A stretch of 64,000 nt of DNA from Vigna angularis. Lineage: Eukaryota > Streptophyta > Magnoliopsida > Fabales > Fabaceae. A program made the position numbers and the translations under genes. Shown here piece by piece: positions 31,101 through 41,910 of the stretch (the first letter of the stretch is position 1; each line of letters starts with the position of its first letter). The stretch lies in assembly GCF_016808095.1 (NCBI RefSeq), contig NC_068973.1, positions 62,001 through 126,000 of the forward strand. Reading direction: 5' to 3'. The notes beneath the pieces are model-generated. The model was not told where the DNA came from. It ran no database searches and saw only the letters and a list, made by a program, of their open reading frames with translations.

Positions 31101-34100
31101 TGTTTCTTTGTCTCCCTCCCTCAATCTCAACTCAGTCCTTTTTGTCCCTAATTGTCCTTTTAATTTAATTTCCTTAAGCCAGTTGACTAAAATGTTAAAT
31201 TGTTCAATAACCTTTGATCATAAATCTTTTGTTATACAGGAGCGTGGTTCGGGGAGACAGATTGGAGAAGGATATGAAGCTGGCGGATTATACCATTTTG
31301 GATCTCGTCCAAGGGTGTCTTGTGTTGCTGCTCTTAATCCTAAAGTGCTACATGATCGACTTGGCCATCCTCATTTGTCCAAATTAAAAAAGATGTGTCC
31401 TGAACTTAGTGGTCTCCAAACCTTAGAATGTGAGTCATGTCAATTAGGAAAACATGTTAGATCTTCCTTTCATAAAAGGTCTCAATCAATATGTAATTCT
31501 AGTTTTTCCATCATCCATTCTGATATATGGGGACCTAGTCGTATCTCCTCCTTTGGTTATAGCTATTTTGTTACCTTTATTGATGAATATTCAAGATGTA
31601 CTTGGGTTTATCTTATGAAAAATCGTTCTGAATTGTTAGCTATCTTTACATCCTTTTTGAATGAAATCAAGAATCAATTTGGTCAAGTAATCAAAATATT
31701 AAGAAGTGATAATGCCAAAGAGTATTTTTCATCCTCCTTTTCTGCCATCTTGAGTTCCCATGGTATCTTACATCAGTCTACTTGTCCTCATACACCACAG
31801 CAAAATGGTATAGCAGAACGAAAAAATAGACACTTGGTTGAAACTGCTCGTACCCTTTTGCTTGGTGCCCATATTCCTGTCCATCACTGGGGGGATGCCA
31901 TCTTAACTGCATGTTATCTTATTAATAGGATGCCCTCCTCCTCTCTTGATAATAAAGTCCCTTTCTCCATTTTGTTTCCTAATGATCCTCTCTTTCATAC
32001 ATCTCCCCGAGTGTTTGGCTGTGTATGTTTTGTTCATGACATGTCTCCAGGTCTAGACAAACTCTCCGCTCGCGCTCTCAAATGTGTCTTCTTAGGCTAT
32101 TCTCGACTTCAAAAAGGATATCGGTGTTACTCTCCTGAAACTAAGAAGTATTACATGTCTGCCAATGTCACATTCTTTGAACAGACTCCTTACTTCTCTC
32201 CATCTGTTCAGGATGTTTCTATCCTCCAGCAGGTCCTTCCTATTCCAATGGTTGAGTCAAATAGCTCCACTGTCTCTGTCATTCCCAGTCATGATCACAA
32301 TCCTTCTACACCTGTTTCTCCACATACTGAGATCATCCCACACAGGGCCCCAATGGATAGTCCACCTCCCCAAGACAATGGTGAATCTCCTACTTCAGAT
32401 TCTTCTCCCTCGTCACCTCCTCCCACGCCTCCTGGTGCAAATGATTCAGCATGGCCTATTGCCCTCAGAAAAGGTACTCGTTCCACTCGGAACCCTCATC
32501 CCATTTATAATTTTCTAAGCTATCATCGATTGTCGCCCTCCTATTTTTCTCTTTTATCCTCAGTGTCCTCTATTGTTATACCCAAGAATGTGAAAGAAGC
32601 ACTTGATCATCCTGGATGGCGACAAGCTATGATTGCAGAAATGCAGGCTCTTGACCACAGTAATACTTGGGAGCTGGTGCCCCTTCCCCCAGGAAAAAAG
32701 GCGGTTGGTTGTCGATGGGTGTATGCAGTTAAAGTTGGCCCTGATGGTGAAATTGATCGGCTCAAAGCTCGGCTTGTTGCAAAAGGTTACACTCAGGTTT
32801 ATGGTCTTGATTATTGTGACACTTTCTCTCCTGTAGCCAAGATGACTACTATTCGTCTCTTCTTTGCCATGGCAGCCATTCGTCACTGGCCACTTCATCA
32901 ATTGGATATCAAGAATGCCTTCCTACATGGTGATCTTGAGGAAGAAGTTTATATGGAGCAACCTCCAGGGTTTGTTGCTCAGGGGGAGTCTGGTATGGTA
33001 TGCAAATTGCATCGATCTCTATATGGCCTCAAGCAATCCCCACGTGCTTGGTTTGGAAAGTTTAGCTCCATTGTTCAAAAATTTGGGCTAAAACGCAGTG
33101 AAGCAGACCATTCAGTTTTTTATTGTCATTCTTCTCTCGGGAAATGTGTTTACTTAATAGTATATGTTGATGATATTGTCATTACAGGAAATGATGCTGT
33201 TGGAATATCTCAACTAAAAGAGTACTTGTGTAGACATTTTCAAACCAAGGATCTTGGAAGTCTCAAATATTTCTTAGGCATTGAAGTAGCGCAATCAAAA
33301 GATGGAGTTGTAATCTCCCAAAGGAAGTATGCTCTTGATATATTACAAGAAACAGGCATGATTGATTGTAGACCGGTAGACAGTCCCATGGACCCAAACC
33401 AGAAATTAAGGACAGAAGAAGGTGAATTATTCTCCGATCCAGAGAGGTATAGGAGGCTAGTTGGCAAACTGATTTATCTCACTATTACAAGGCCAGATCT
33501 ATCCTTTGCAGTTGGAGTGGTTAGTCAGTTCATGCAGGCTCCATGTATTGACCATTGGAATGCTCTCATTCGCATTCTAAGGTATGTAAAGAAGGCTCCC
33601 GGGCAAGGATTGTTATATGAAGATAAAGGAAGCATTCATGTCTCTGGGTATTGTGATGCAGATTGGGCAGGTTCACCTATTGATAGACGGTCTACAACAG
33701 GATATTGTGTTTTTCTGGGAGGAAACATTATTTCATGGAAAAGTAAGAAACAGAATGTAGTAGCTCGATCAACCGCGGAAGCCGAGTATAGGGCAATGGC
33801 ATCACTAACATGTGAACTTATATGGGTGAAACAATTCCTTCAAGAGGTTAAATTTTGTGACATCCATACTATGAAGATGTATTGCGACAATCAAGCTGCT
33901 CTCCACATTGCATCAAATCCAGTGTTTCACGAGAGGACTAAACATATAGAAATTGATTGTCATTTTGTTCGTGAAAAGTTGTTGACCAAAGAAATATGTA
34001 CTGAGTTTATTGGGTCAAACGATCAACTCGCAGATGTATTGACCAAGTCATTAAGGGGTCCTCGGATTGAGTTTATTTGTTCCAAGCTTGGTACATACAA

Positions 34101-35348
34101 TTTGTATGCTCCAGCTTGAGGGGGAGTGTTAGGATATTTATCCTATTTTATCATCATTATAGTGTGTCAAGGGTTACCCTATTTATCATGATTATATTAT
34201 GTCTAGGATTACCCTATTTATCATGATTATATTGTGTCTAGGGTTACCCTATTTATCATGTATTTGTGTATCAATTTATTCTTATAAATAGAAGATTGTG
34301 AGAGGGATCAATCAAGCCCTCTAGAATTATTTTACAGTTTCAATCTTAAGTGTTATCTAGGTATATATTTTACAAGTATCATATCCTATATATTTTTAGA
34401 ATAATCATAACTTCAGAGGGATAGTATCGTATATGTGCATCATTCATTGACTTTGATCCTAACTTGAAATGGTAGAATATATGAAAATGTCCAAAATATC
34501 TTGTATTATCTAGATTATCTTAGATTGTCCCTTTAAGCCATTCTATTTTAGGATTGGTTTGTTACTTTATTTCCTCATCTCTTGATTTTTTTTCCTTGTT
34601 TAGTTAGGATTATAACTTTCATCAATGAGTTAGTGCCTTTAGGTTTTATGAACATATCATCAAATCAATATCAAATTCAATTTTTCACTCCCTTATTTCC
34701 TCTTCCTTCTATATGTGAAACCTTTTTGTAAGAAAAGAAAGGCCTTATATCTCAAGCCAAGAGGGGTGAATTGGATTAACCCTTTTTAATGATCTTTTCG
34801 AAATCTTTGAGTTCTTTGCTTTATTGAAATCAATAAACAAATAGTAATGAATCAACAAGCAGAGAAAGAGTAGAGAAAGATCAACACAAACAATCTATAC
34901 TGGTTCGGCTATCACAAGCCTACATCCAGTTCTCCTTCAACAACCTTAGTTGAAGGGAATCCACTATAGTTGATTGAGTATATAGAAATACAGAGACAAC
35001 CCTCTTAATGCACTCCTCTCACCATTCAAAATCAATATAGCAACCCAATAGATGAACAACCTCAATCTCTTAAACAACCGAGAACAATCACAGCTCTCAA
35101 CCCCTGGCAAACCCGCATGAGTACACAATACACAGATTGTTTACAAAGAACGTGATCTCTAAGACACACTCTTCTAGTGCAGATTGAGTCAGAACCACTT
35201 TAGCACAAAGTCTTGAATGAATCTTGTTGGGTAATCAACCAATGTAGTGTAGATTCTCCAAGAACGTCTCTTGAAAGCAGCTGTAATCAAAACTCAATGA
35301 GAATGTTAGTATTTGAAAATTGTAACGTTATTGAAACAATTTTCAAGT

Positions 35349-35400
<52 letters not shown>

Positions 35401-38400
35401 ATTTTCAAATCATGTTGCAATATAATCGATTAGGATATTTATGTAATCTGTTATGCTTTATTTATGTTTTAACAGATTATCCTATGCATGTAATCGATTA
35501 TCTAAACACCTAAGCCTATTCTTCATTCAATTGACAGTTATAACAGAACAGGCTATAAAGGCAAAGGATTAGACTATGTTTTTTGTTTTAATCGATTAGG
35601 AAACTTATGTAATCGATTATATCAACACTTAGCCATATTGTCTATCCAATTTTCATCCTTAACATATTATCTCACTTATATGACAAATTATGTCCTGTAC
35701 TCTGTTTTAATCGGTTATATACCCTGTATAATCGATTATAACATAACAATTTGCCCCTGTTAGCTTACTAAGTAATCTGGTTAAATCTAACATATTATAC
35801 ACCTTGTTTAATCGATTATTTCAACCAGAAATGAGATTATCAATCTGTTTTAAACATGATTCATTCAATAATAATGGATTCACATATCTAGCACAAACAT
35901 GATCAAGATATAAACATTTGTTATGTCATTTGTTGTGCAAGAAACCATTAAACCACTTTATTGTTCATCATCAAAAACAAAGATATAAAGAGGTTAAAGC
36001 TTCCCCTATCAACACTTTATTTCAATATAGTATTAGAACGGTACAGTACCTTCCTCCAGACCTGTGCCTTTATCAGTCCGCTTTTGAAATCTTTCAATGC
36101 TGGAATTCTACTGCTTTCATGGTTGTTCCTTCAAATTAGTTGTCTTTGTTGCTGCCATTTTCATAATCACCACTATAATGTCCTCCATCAAGCTGCCCTT
36201 GACCTTTGTTCTTCATTCCAACTATTTTCTTAACTGGTTTTGTCCACTGCTGTGACATCTTCAACATGCATTTACTGGCTTGTTTAAATATATTCTGGCG
36301 GAGTTTCTCTTCAAGTTTTGATCTCTGCCATACAGATTTACTGACATGGTTAAATACATCTTCGTAGTCTTCCCAGGGAATTCTGATGAAACAACCTCTT
36401 AAAAAAAAAAAAATCCTTGCCCATCAGATTAACTTTAAGTTTTGGCTGGTCCTGTGGAAGTCCATAAGAACCATCTTAGTACTACCATTCTGTAGTATCA
36501 TTATATGATTTAGTTTACTTTTTTGGAGGGTTTATTTATACCAATCTTAAGGTTGGCTGTTAGAATATATGGAAATATCTAAAATATCTTTTCATACAAA
36601 ATTATGAATGTATGAGTATTGTAAGTTCCATCTTCCTCCCTCTATATAAAAACCCCAAAATATAATACATGTTTTGCACCTGAATGAGGTTGTTTATTTT
36701 GGTTTTGGTTGAAGATAAAGCTGTGTAATGTCTTGTTTACATTCTATTGCAGCCAAAGCAAATGGTTGGTTTTCTATTGTTACTCAATCAACTAATCTGC
36801 AAGTTCAATACTTTGGTGCGTGACATTTTGGAGGAAATATTTCCAGCTGTTGTTGAGCGGATATTTAGTGTTATTCCTAGAAATGGGTTACCTTCTCCTG
36901 GTCCTGATGCAATCACTGAGGTATGAAAATGTTGTTGCAGTTTTCTAATAAATAACTGGCATACATTTTTCCTTTTCTTCTTATACTTGCTTTTAAGTTA
37001 GCTTTGTTATATGATTGGTCTTTATGATTTGATTATTTCTTTTCTTCCAATTTTAAGAAGTTTGTGCTTGTGCTATAGTAATTGTGCTTGTTGTTTGTTC
37101 TATTGTCAAATGTTCACTTCTCTATGTTTGTTTGTTTTTCTTTACTTTCTACATGTTTTGGAGCTACAATATCACTATCTGACGAACCTTAGGTTGAGGA
37201 ATTTCTTAGAACTTGGACTTAGTGTCCAACAATCCCTCAAACTTGACTTATAAGGTAAGATTTGCCCGAATTCTAGGAGTTCTATGATTTATAATAAGGA
37301 GCAGATCTTATATGATCAAGGATATGTAGACCATATATGTATTATTAGGAACATTTTTATTATTCCTGCATTGTATCTTTATTATTAGAGGATATCAATT
37401 CTCCTTTATTTATCAAATTGTTATCTTTGAAACGTAGGGTTTCAACTCAATGTCTTTCTCTTTCCTATACTTTAACACTATGTAAGTCATATCTCTTGCT
37501 TTGGAACTAAACACCACCCTTAAGGCTTCAATTAAGGCAGCTCCTATAGAGATCACAACTAAGGTGGGCTAAGCGTCCGCAATTAGAGCAACTTTCCGAT
37601 ATAAATAATGACACTGCTTATCTATTCTGTTACTTAGTCGCTATGCTGTGTGGTATAAAGTGAGTTTTGTTCTTAGTTCATTACTTAATTGTTTCAAATG
37701 TGAAATCCATTGTAGAAAAACATCTTTTGTGTTACCATCTATCTTATTCTTTGCTTATAAACTGTCTCAAATATATGTGCATGATTATAAGATTATCATT
37801 ATTATGTTCCTTCTTCAGGAAGTTCGTGAATTGCAAGAACTTCAGCGAACATTGTATACCTTTCTTCATGTGATTACTACACATGACCTGTCTCCTGTAT
37901 TTCTTTTCCCAAAATGTAAAGCATACCTGGATCCAGTGATGCAGTTGCTTTTGTTCTCTTCTTGTAATCATAAGGATATCCTTGTAAGAAAGGTATGTAT
38001 AGTGTTTTCTATTTATTCAACTGAGTCATTATTTTTCCTGGACCAGTTCTTTTTTGACAAAACATACATTCTAAGTATACTTATTTTCACAATTTAGGCA
38101 TGTGTACAGATTTTTATTAGATTAATTAAAGATTGGTGTGCCCAGCCTTACGAAGAAAAGGTATATTCTACTTACTTCTACTCATCCCATTTTTTTTTAA
38201 TTTTTTCCTAAATGTCTAATGGTTTTCAGGTTCCTGGTTTTCGAAGTTTTGTGATTGAAGCATTTGCTATAAACTGTTGTTTGTACAGTGTACTGGACAG
38301 ATCTTTTGATTTCCATGATGCAAACACTGTAAGATACATAAATTATTGTTTTGCACATTCTTTTTGTCACTTTGTTTCTTTCAAGTGGTACGATACTACT

Positions 38401-41400
38401 ATTCAAAACCTTTGCGTATATTATTAGTCCTCACTTGGCTGCTTGTTATAAGATTGTTTATATTGCACAATAGAAAGAAGAGTTTGGGGTCTCGTTCTTT
38501 GTCCCTTGAAGAAAACTATTTGCTTATTTGTTTTTAATAAAATGGATGTCATTTGAGGAAGTTCAAGAAATAAAAAAGAAGCTCCCAAGCAGAATTTATA
38601 AATTTAATTTACATGTACAACAATAACAATGATGTAGATAAGGGAATATTCTATCAAGCGGCCAAAAGCTAGAACTGTTAGTCAAGGTATAACTCTTTCT
38701 ACATAAGAGGATACTATTGTGACTTGGTCCACTTGACTTATGTCATGGGATAATTTATGCATCCTACAATTATTTTCCCCCCAACAATTGCCTCACTAGG
38801 AAACAATCTCTTTGATTGTGACTTGGCCCACCTGGCCTACATGCCACGAGACAATTGATGCTACTTATAACAATATTGCCCTCAACAATTGTCCCATTAA
38901 GAATCGAATTCGTAACCTTAGTTGTAATGCCAATTGTTAGATTGAACACTTATCAATAGACCAAAAGTTATAGTTGATAGTTAAGCTGCAACTCTTTCAA
39001 CTTAAGTGCATAACAATGTAAGTGCCATGTCTCGATTGTGACCTAGTTTTACCTGACCTATGGGACAATTGATGCACTCTGCAATATAGAACACTCATAA
39101 GTATGGTTTGTTTGAAGTAATAATAGGAGGATCGTGAATATAAAGGGCTCAGATTACATAATTATAGAATTGAAATACTTTCAACAATTGAGTATAACAT
39201 ACAATATGCCTACTGATTTTAGAATTTGAATTTTTCTAAATTTGATCATCTAAAGATTTCTTTTTGAGAACTCTTTGCTTTGCCTGGACAGTAATTGGAG
39301 TTTATTATGTCTAGAGTTATCTTTCTCTTTATGGAAAATAATTGAACGTAATCAAAGTCTTATGGGGATTCCAGCTAGGTTGAGTATTTGGTTCCATATA
39401 ATGTAGTTAATCTTCATAGGATTTTATGATAGTGGTTAGAATAAGTGTCTTAAATAAAGTTTTTTGAAATGTTGTTCATAGCTTTGAGCTCGATCTAGTT
39501 TCTAGGTAAGTCTTTTCTTATTCTCTTCCTTCTTATACATTATCTTCAAAGTTATTATAAATGAGATCCTAAGAAATAGAAATTCACTCTCTTTAATTCA
39601 TTTGTTATTCTTTTTGTATTTTTCTTGAGTTGGTATCAGAGTGGATCGATCTCACTTTGCGAGTATCTCTTTGACAAAGCCATTCGGTCACCATTCTTAA
39701 CCTTCTGTTACCGTCAACCGCTGAAGTTTCATTCACTGACACTTGGGTCTGATGTGCCTCAAGGAGTGTGACCCAACCTCAATGGCCGTGCATCCAAATT
39801 CGGACTGATTGTCGTCAATGTCTTGGCCGAACAAGGCATGTGTATCCTTCCTGACTGCCATGATTTGACTCGTCGCAACCTTTTGAGCTCCTCTCGGCCC
39901 CCTTTTTTTCGTTCTAGTACCATTTGGTGTGAGTCATCTAGAGTTCCTCATGGTTTCTCTTTGTAGAAACCCTAGGGCTGCCTTCTGTTCTTTCTCTATT
40001 GCATTACTGGAATGTGTGCATGCCTTTACCTTGTTTCAAAATGTCTTTAGGGACTATCTCCTCTTTTCCCTGGATTCCTTCTATAACTTCTAAGAAATTA
40101 AATGGGAAAAATTACCTATCTTGGTCTGTGTCAATTGAACTTTGATATCTTGCTCAAAGGTTCCATGATCACTTAAAAGAATATTGGAGTAGAGTACCAA
40201 CAGATCAAATTCAACCTTGGAAGAAACCTGATTTTCATCTTTGTGCTCTACTTTGGCTTAGGTCATCCAAAACCCGTAACTCCTTTTGGATAAAGGTCAA
40301 AAATATTTTTGTAGACGATGTCCAACACCTCTATGATTATGCTAATCGATTGTCTCAAGCAATCTGATAATGACATGACGTCTTTCATTGCTAAATCTCA
40401 ATCAATAGTTGAGGAATTGAAAATGTTCTTGGTAGTTCACTCATTAGTTGAGATAAAAGAAATGTTGGATAAGTTTTATATGGTTATGATCCTCTATGCC
40501 ATGAATCTAGATTTTTATCATATTAGTGATCAAATTTTAACCTGTCAAGAAGTTTCTTCTATGGAAAACTTGACAAGACTCGATCGTGTACCATCACTAC
40601 TTTATGGATGAAAATTAATCCAAACATTTTTTTTTCAACATTAATTATTTCTTAAGCTTACTTTTTTAACAATTTTTTTTTTAAAATATATTTTAAATTT
40701 TTTTCACAGATTTTATTTCTGAAAATATAATTTTAAAAATAGATTTCTAATTTTCTTAAAATATATTATTTTTATGGATGAATTGTATTCATGAGAAAGC
40801 TGTTAATGGATAGATTGAATTGGATTTTTTATTAATTAGATCAGGATGAATAAGATATTTTAATTAAATTTTTGGTGGATCATAATGGATTAATGATTTT
40901 TTTCATCGTATCCATTATAATTCGAAATAAAATTGATCAAATCCGTCCAGTATGTCATTCTTAGTCCTACAGTTATTTGTTTAAAAGTTTGTATATTCAA
41001 GGGTGTTGTCTCCTTGATCTTAAATTTGCTATAAAATAAGTGCATGTTTGAAACTCTTCTTCTAAAGAAAATACTTATTTTTCAAAAGCTCTGATTAGAT
41101 AGTATGAAAAAATAAGCTAATATTGGTTCACAATAAGTTGAACCAAACAGATTGTTTGGCTTGTCTAATGGGCTCCCTGCGTTTGGTTTGTTTGAAGGAA
41201 ATTTGTTTAGCTGAAAAAGAAAAAAGAGGGAAAATTTGTATGAGGGAATGGTCAACTAACTATAACGGTGTAATCGGAGCATACTAGTATATGGTTTTTC
41301 GGTGTTTGTTACTTCGGAAGATGGATATTGTATATTTATTTAAGTGTTTTGATGGTTTATGCCAATTTTTTGTGCTCATGTTCTTCTTCCTTCTATTTTC

Positions 41401-41910
41401 GATTTTCTGTACAGTTTATTTTGTTTGGAGAAATCGTGCTGGCACAGAAGGTAATGTATGAAAAATTTGGGGATGCTTTTCTGGTTCATTTTGTATCAAA
41501 AGGATTATCTTCTGCAAATAGCCCACAAGATCTGGCAGAGCAATATCGTCAAAAGTTGCAGGTAATAAAAGCTTATGGCGGTGAAATGTTTAGAATATAG
41601 TCCTACTGAAATAATCGAAGTTCTTTTTTCCCCCATATAACATCCTGGAACTTCTTCTCTGCCATGCTTATGTTGTGAGTAATTTGATGAAAAGATTATT
41701 TATGCTCTGTAACGTCTCTTGCTAAGTAAAGTGTGAATTGTAGTGCTTGTTGTTTAATAGGTGAATCACCGGATGAACATCTGTTGTGGTGGGCTAAAAT
41801 ACTATGATATTTTGGTGCAGGGTGGAGATTTAAAGGCACTAAAATCTTTCTATCAGTCAGTAGTGGAAAACTTGAGACTGCAGCAGAATGGAAGCCTTGT
41901 ATTCAGATAG
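25198..41910 (+). CDS. PSD: PAUSED, tRNA exportin (exportin-T)
   Basis: Thirteen exons join in phase: 25198-26913, 27114-27203, 27293-27382, 27555-27659, 27860-27919, 28204-28266, 28351-28446, 36753-36920, 37819-37992, 38098-38160, 38230-38328, 41415-41561, 41821-41910, giving 986 aa (Arabidopsis PAUSED is about 988). The protein begins MDDLDKAILIMFDESGALDD and ends LRLQQNGSLVFR. It is a HEAT-repeat karyopherin with the Xpo1-like N-terminal region (KNKLAQVLITLIYFDYPLVW near residue 105). The family exports mature tRNAs from the nucleus with Ran-GTP. The whole N-terminal 572 codons are one exon. Intron 7 (8.3 kb) carries an intact copia element and intron 11 (3.1 kb) a decayed one. The tandem-array breakpoint at 39893 falls in intron 11, so only this copy is complete. 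All splice sites used are GT-AG. Confidence 0.95.
29470..29694 (+). repeat. 5' LTR of copia element, with internal 35-bp repeats
   Basis: Starts TGTTAGGATATTTATCC. From about 29479 to 29608 it consists of about 3.6 copies of a 35-bp unit containing TTACCCTATTTATCATG. TATAAATA is at 29626-29633. It is identical by eye to the 3' LTR. Confidence 0.93.
29752..29935 (+). repeat. GC-rich, CpG-dense leader repeats of copia element
   Basis: Between the primer site and gag lies a block of about 180 bp made of GCCCGCCGCT repeats, then CCGGCCACCGTC-type repeats. It stands out sharply from AT-rich surroundings and is dense in CpG and CHG sites. Several frames are open across it, but none resembles a protein domain. 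Confidence 0.9.
30010..34119 (+). CDS. copia gag-pol polyprotein
   Basis: A 1,369-aa open frame. Gag opens with the LNGKNYLSWS motif typical of copia gag. A CCHC zinc knuckle (CTYCKRMGHTQENC) is near residue 237, aspartic protease WVIDSGASDHIS near 323, and integrase follows with its HHCC region (HDRLGHPH...CESCQLGK) and DDE core (DIWGP...RSDNAKEY...NGIAERKNR). Reverse transcriptase starts WRQAMIAEMQAL and carries YVDD near 1051. RNase H (YCDADWAG...STAEAEYRAM) ends the frame with DVLTKSL. The PR-INT-RT-RH order defines copia. No stops or frameshifts were seen. The lineage within copia is not assigned. Confidence 0.94.
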   Translation: MASGNTLSFSGSPSITSEKLNGKNYLSWSAAVEMWFLGQGHYDHLERDGSHVPTEKADQWKQADFQLCALLWQSVEPKLFVSLRAFKTCHSFWKKAQSIYANDIQRLYDTTNKLASLKMADHDMVSFMTEAQSAVEELRMFLEVDPLEDIKKKLDKFYMVLILRALHPDFDHLRDQLLTSHEVPSMETLTTRLLRVPVSQTQEAHELVEPSVMVATRGRGGRGTRGGGRGGRGRTQCTYCKRMGHTQENCYSLHGFPSKTANISKTETSTLKTETSTSMFSEDEYQEYLRLKSNSLAQPSQSPNTSTACVSQSMECQNSWVIDSGASDHISGNTSLFSSISFREKPHFITLANGSKTSSKGVGHVSLSPSLNLNSVLFVPNCPFNLISLSQLTKMLNCSITFDHKSFVIQERGSGRQIGEGYEAGGLYHFGSRPRVSCVAALNPKVLHDRLGHPHLSKLKKMCPELSGLQTLECESCQLGKHVRSSFHKRSQSICNSSFSIIHSDIWGPSRISSFGYSYFVTFIDEYSRCTWVYLMKNRSELLAIFTSFLNEIKNQFGQVIKILRSDNAKEYFSSSFSAILSSHGILHQSTCPHTPQQNGIAERKNRHLVETARTLLLGAHIPVHHWGDAILTACYLINRMPSSSLDNKVPFSILFPNDPLFHTSPRVFGCVCFVHDMSPGLDKLSARALKCVFLGYSRLQKGYRCYSPETKKYYMSANVTFFEQTPYFSPSVQDVSILQQVLPIPMVESNSSTVSVIPSHDHNPSTPVSPHTEIIPHRAPMDSPPPQDNGESPTSDSSPSSPPPTPPGANDSAWPIALRKGTRSTRNPHPIYNFLSYHRLSPSYFSLLSSVSSIVIPKNVKEALDHPGWRQAMIAEMQALDHSNTWELVPLPPGKKAVGCRWVYAVKVGPDGEIDRLKARLVAKGYTQVYGLDYCDTFSPVAKMTTIRLFFAMAAIRHWPLHQLDIKNAFLHGDLEEEVYMEQPPGFVAQGESGMVCKLHRSLYGLKQSPRAWFGKFSSIVQKFGLKRSEADHSVFYCHSSLGKCVYLIVYVDDIVITGNDAVGISQLKEYLCRHFQTKDLGSLKYFLGIEVAQSKDGVVISQRKYALDILQETGMIDCRPVDSPMDPNQKLRTEEGELFSDPERYRRLVGKLIYLTITRPDLSFAVGVVSQFMQAPCIDHWNALIRILRYVKKAPGQGLLYEDKGSIHVSGYCDADWAGSPIDRRSTTGYCVFLGGNIISWKSKKQNVVARSTAEAEYRAMASLTCELIWVKQFLQEVKFCDIHTMKMYCDNQAALHIASNPVFHERTKHIEIDCHFVREKLLTKEICTEFIGSNDQLADVLTKSLRGPRIEFICSKLGTYNLYAPA
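34127..34351 (+). repeat. 3' LTR of copia element
   Basis: 225 bp, identical by eye to 29470-29694, followed by the GTTAT target-site copy. Confidence 0.93.
35349..35398 (+). repeat. compound (CA)n(TA)n microsatellite
   Basis: About eight CA units pass directly into about seventeen TA units inside PAUSED intron 7. Confidence 0.95.
35423..35818. repeat. cluster of TAATCGATTA palindromes
   Basis: The perfect 10-bp palindrome TAATCGATTA occurs at 35423, 35491, 35589, 35610, 35729 and 35809, with degenerate versions (TAATCGGTTA at 35708, TAATCTGTTA) between. The paired spacing resembles repeats found in legume LTR elements. The host element is not delimited here. Confidence 0.85.
38329..39630. 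other. left part of PAUSED intron 11
   Basis: No gene. The stretch 38690-39080 has loosely repeated phrases (GTGACTTGGTCCAC / GTGACTTGGCCCACC; GGGACAATTGATGC / GAGACAATTGATGC), suggesting an old repeat of unknown class. The last few hundred bases before 39630 are probably the LTR of the decayed copia that follows, because a primer-site-like sequence starts at 39631. Confidence 0.4.
39631..40611 (+). pseudogene. decayed copia leader and gag (array copy 1)
   Basis: TGGTATCAGAG at 39631-39641 is an initiator-Met primer site. A gag-like frame starts at 40041 (MSLGTISSFPWIPSITSKKL) and aligns with the intact copia gag at 30010. It is broken by TGA at 40143-40145, where the intact copy has Trp. 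A frameshift near 40340-40370 follows, after which the rest is open to 40611. All pol domains are missing. The 11.3-kb array starts inside the leader, at 39893, so this copy alone retains the primer site. Confidence 0.8.

Larger units (their letters stand above)
29470..34351 (+). mobile_element. intact copia retrotransposon in PAUSED intron 7
   Basis: A 4,882-bp element in sense orientation to PAUSED. LTRs at 29470-29694 and 34127-34351 (225 bp) are identical as read. The target-site duplication is GTTAT at 29465-29469 and 34352-34356. The primer site TGGTATCAGAGC (29695-29706) lies directly against the LTR and matches initiator-Met tRNA. The polypurine tract TTGAGGGGGAG is at 34116-34126. 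A single open polyprotein fills the interior. TATAAATA at 29626-29633 is a credible promoter. The LTR ends AAGT rather than CA, so the termini are TG...GT. Identical LTRs and an open frame mean a very recent insertion. Confidence 0.95.
34357..36752. other. repeat-rich remainder of PAUSED intron 7
   Basis: Not coding. It contains text typical of old legume repeats (CCAAGAGGGGTGAATTGG near 34759 and CTGGTTCGGCTATCACAAGC near 34899), a CA/TA microsatellite, and a cluster of TAATCGATTA palindromes. At 36559 TGTTAGAATATATGGAAATA followed by CTCTATATAAAAACC looks like an LTR start with a TATA box, and similar opening words occur at 34470. No complete element was resolved. Confidence 0.45.
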
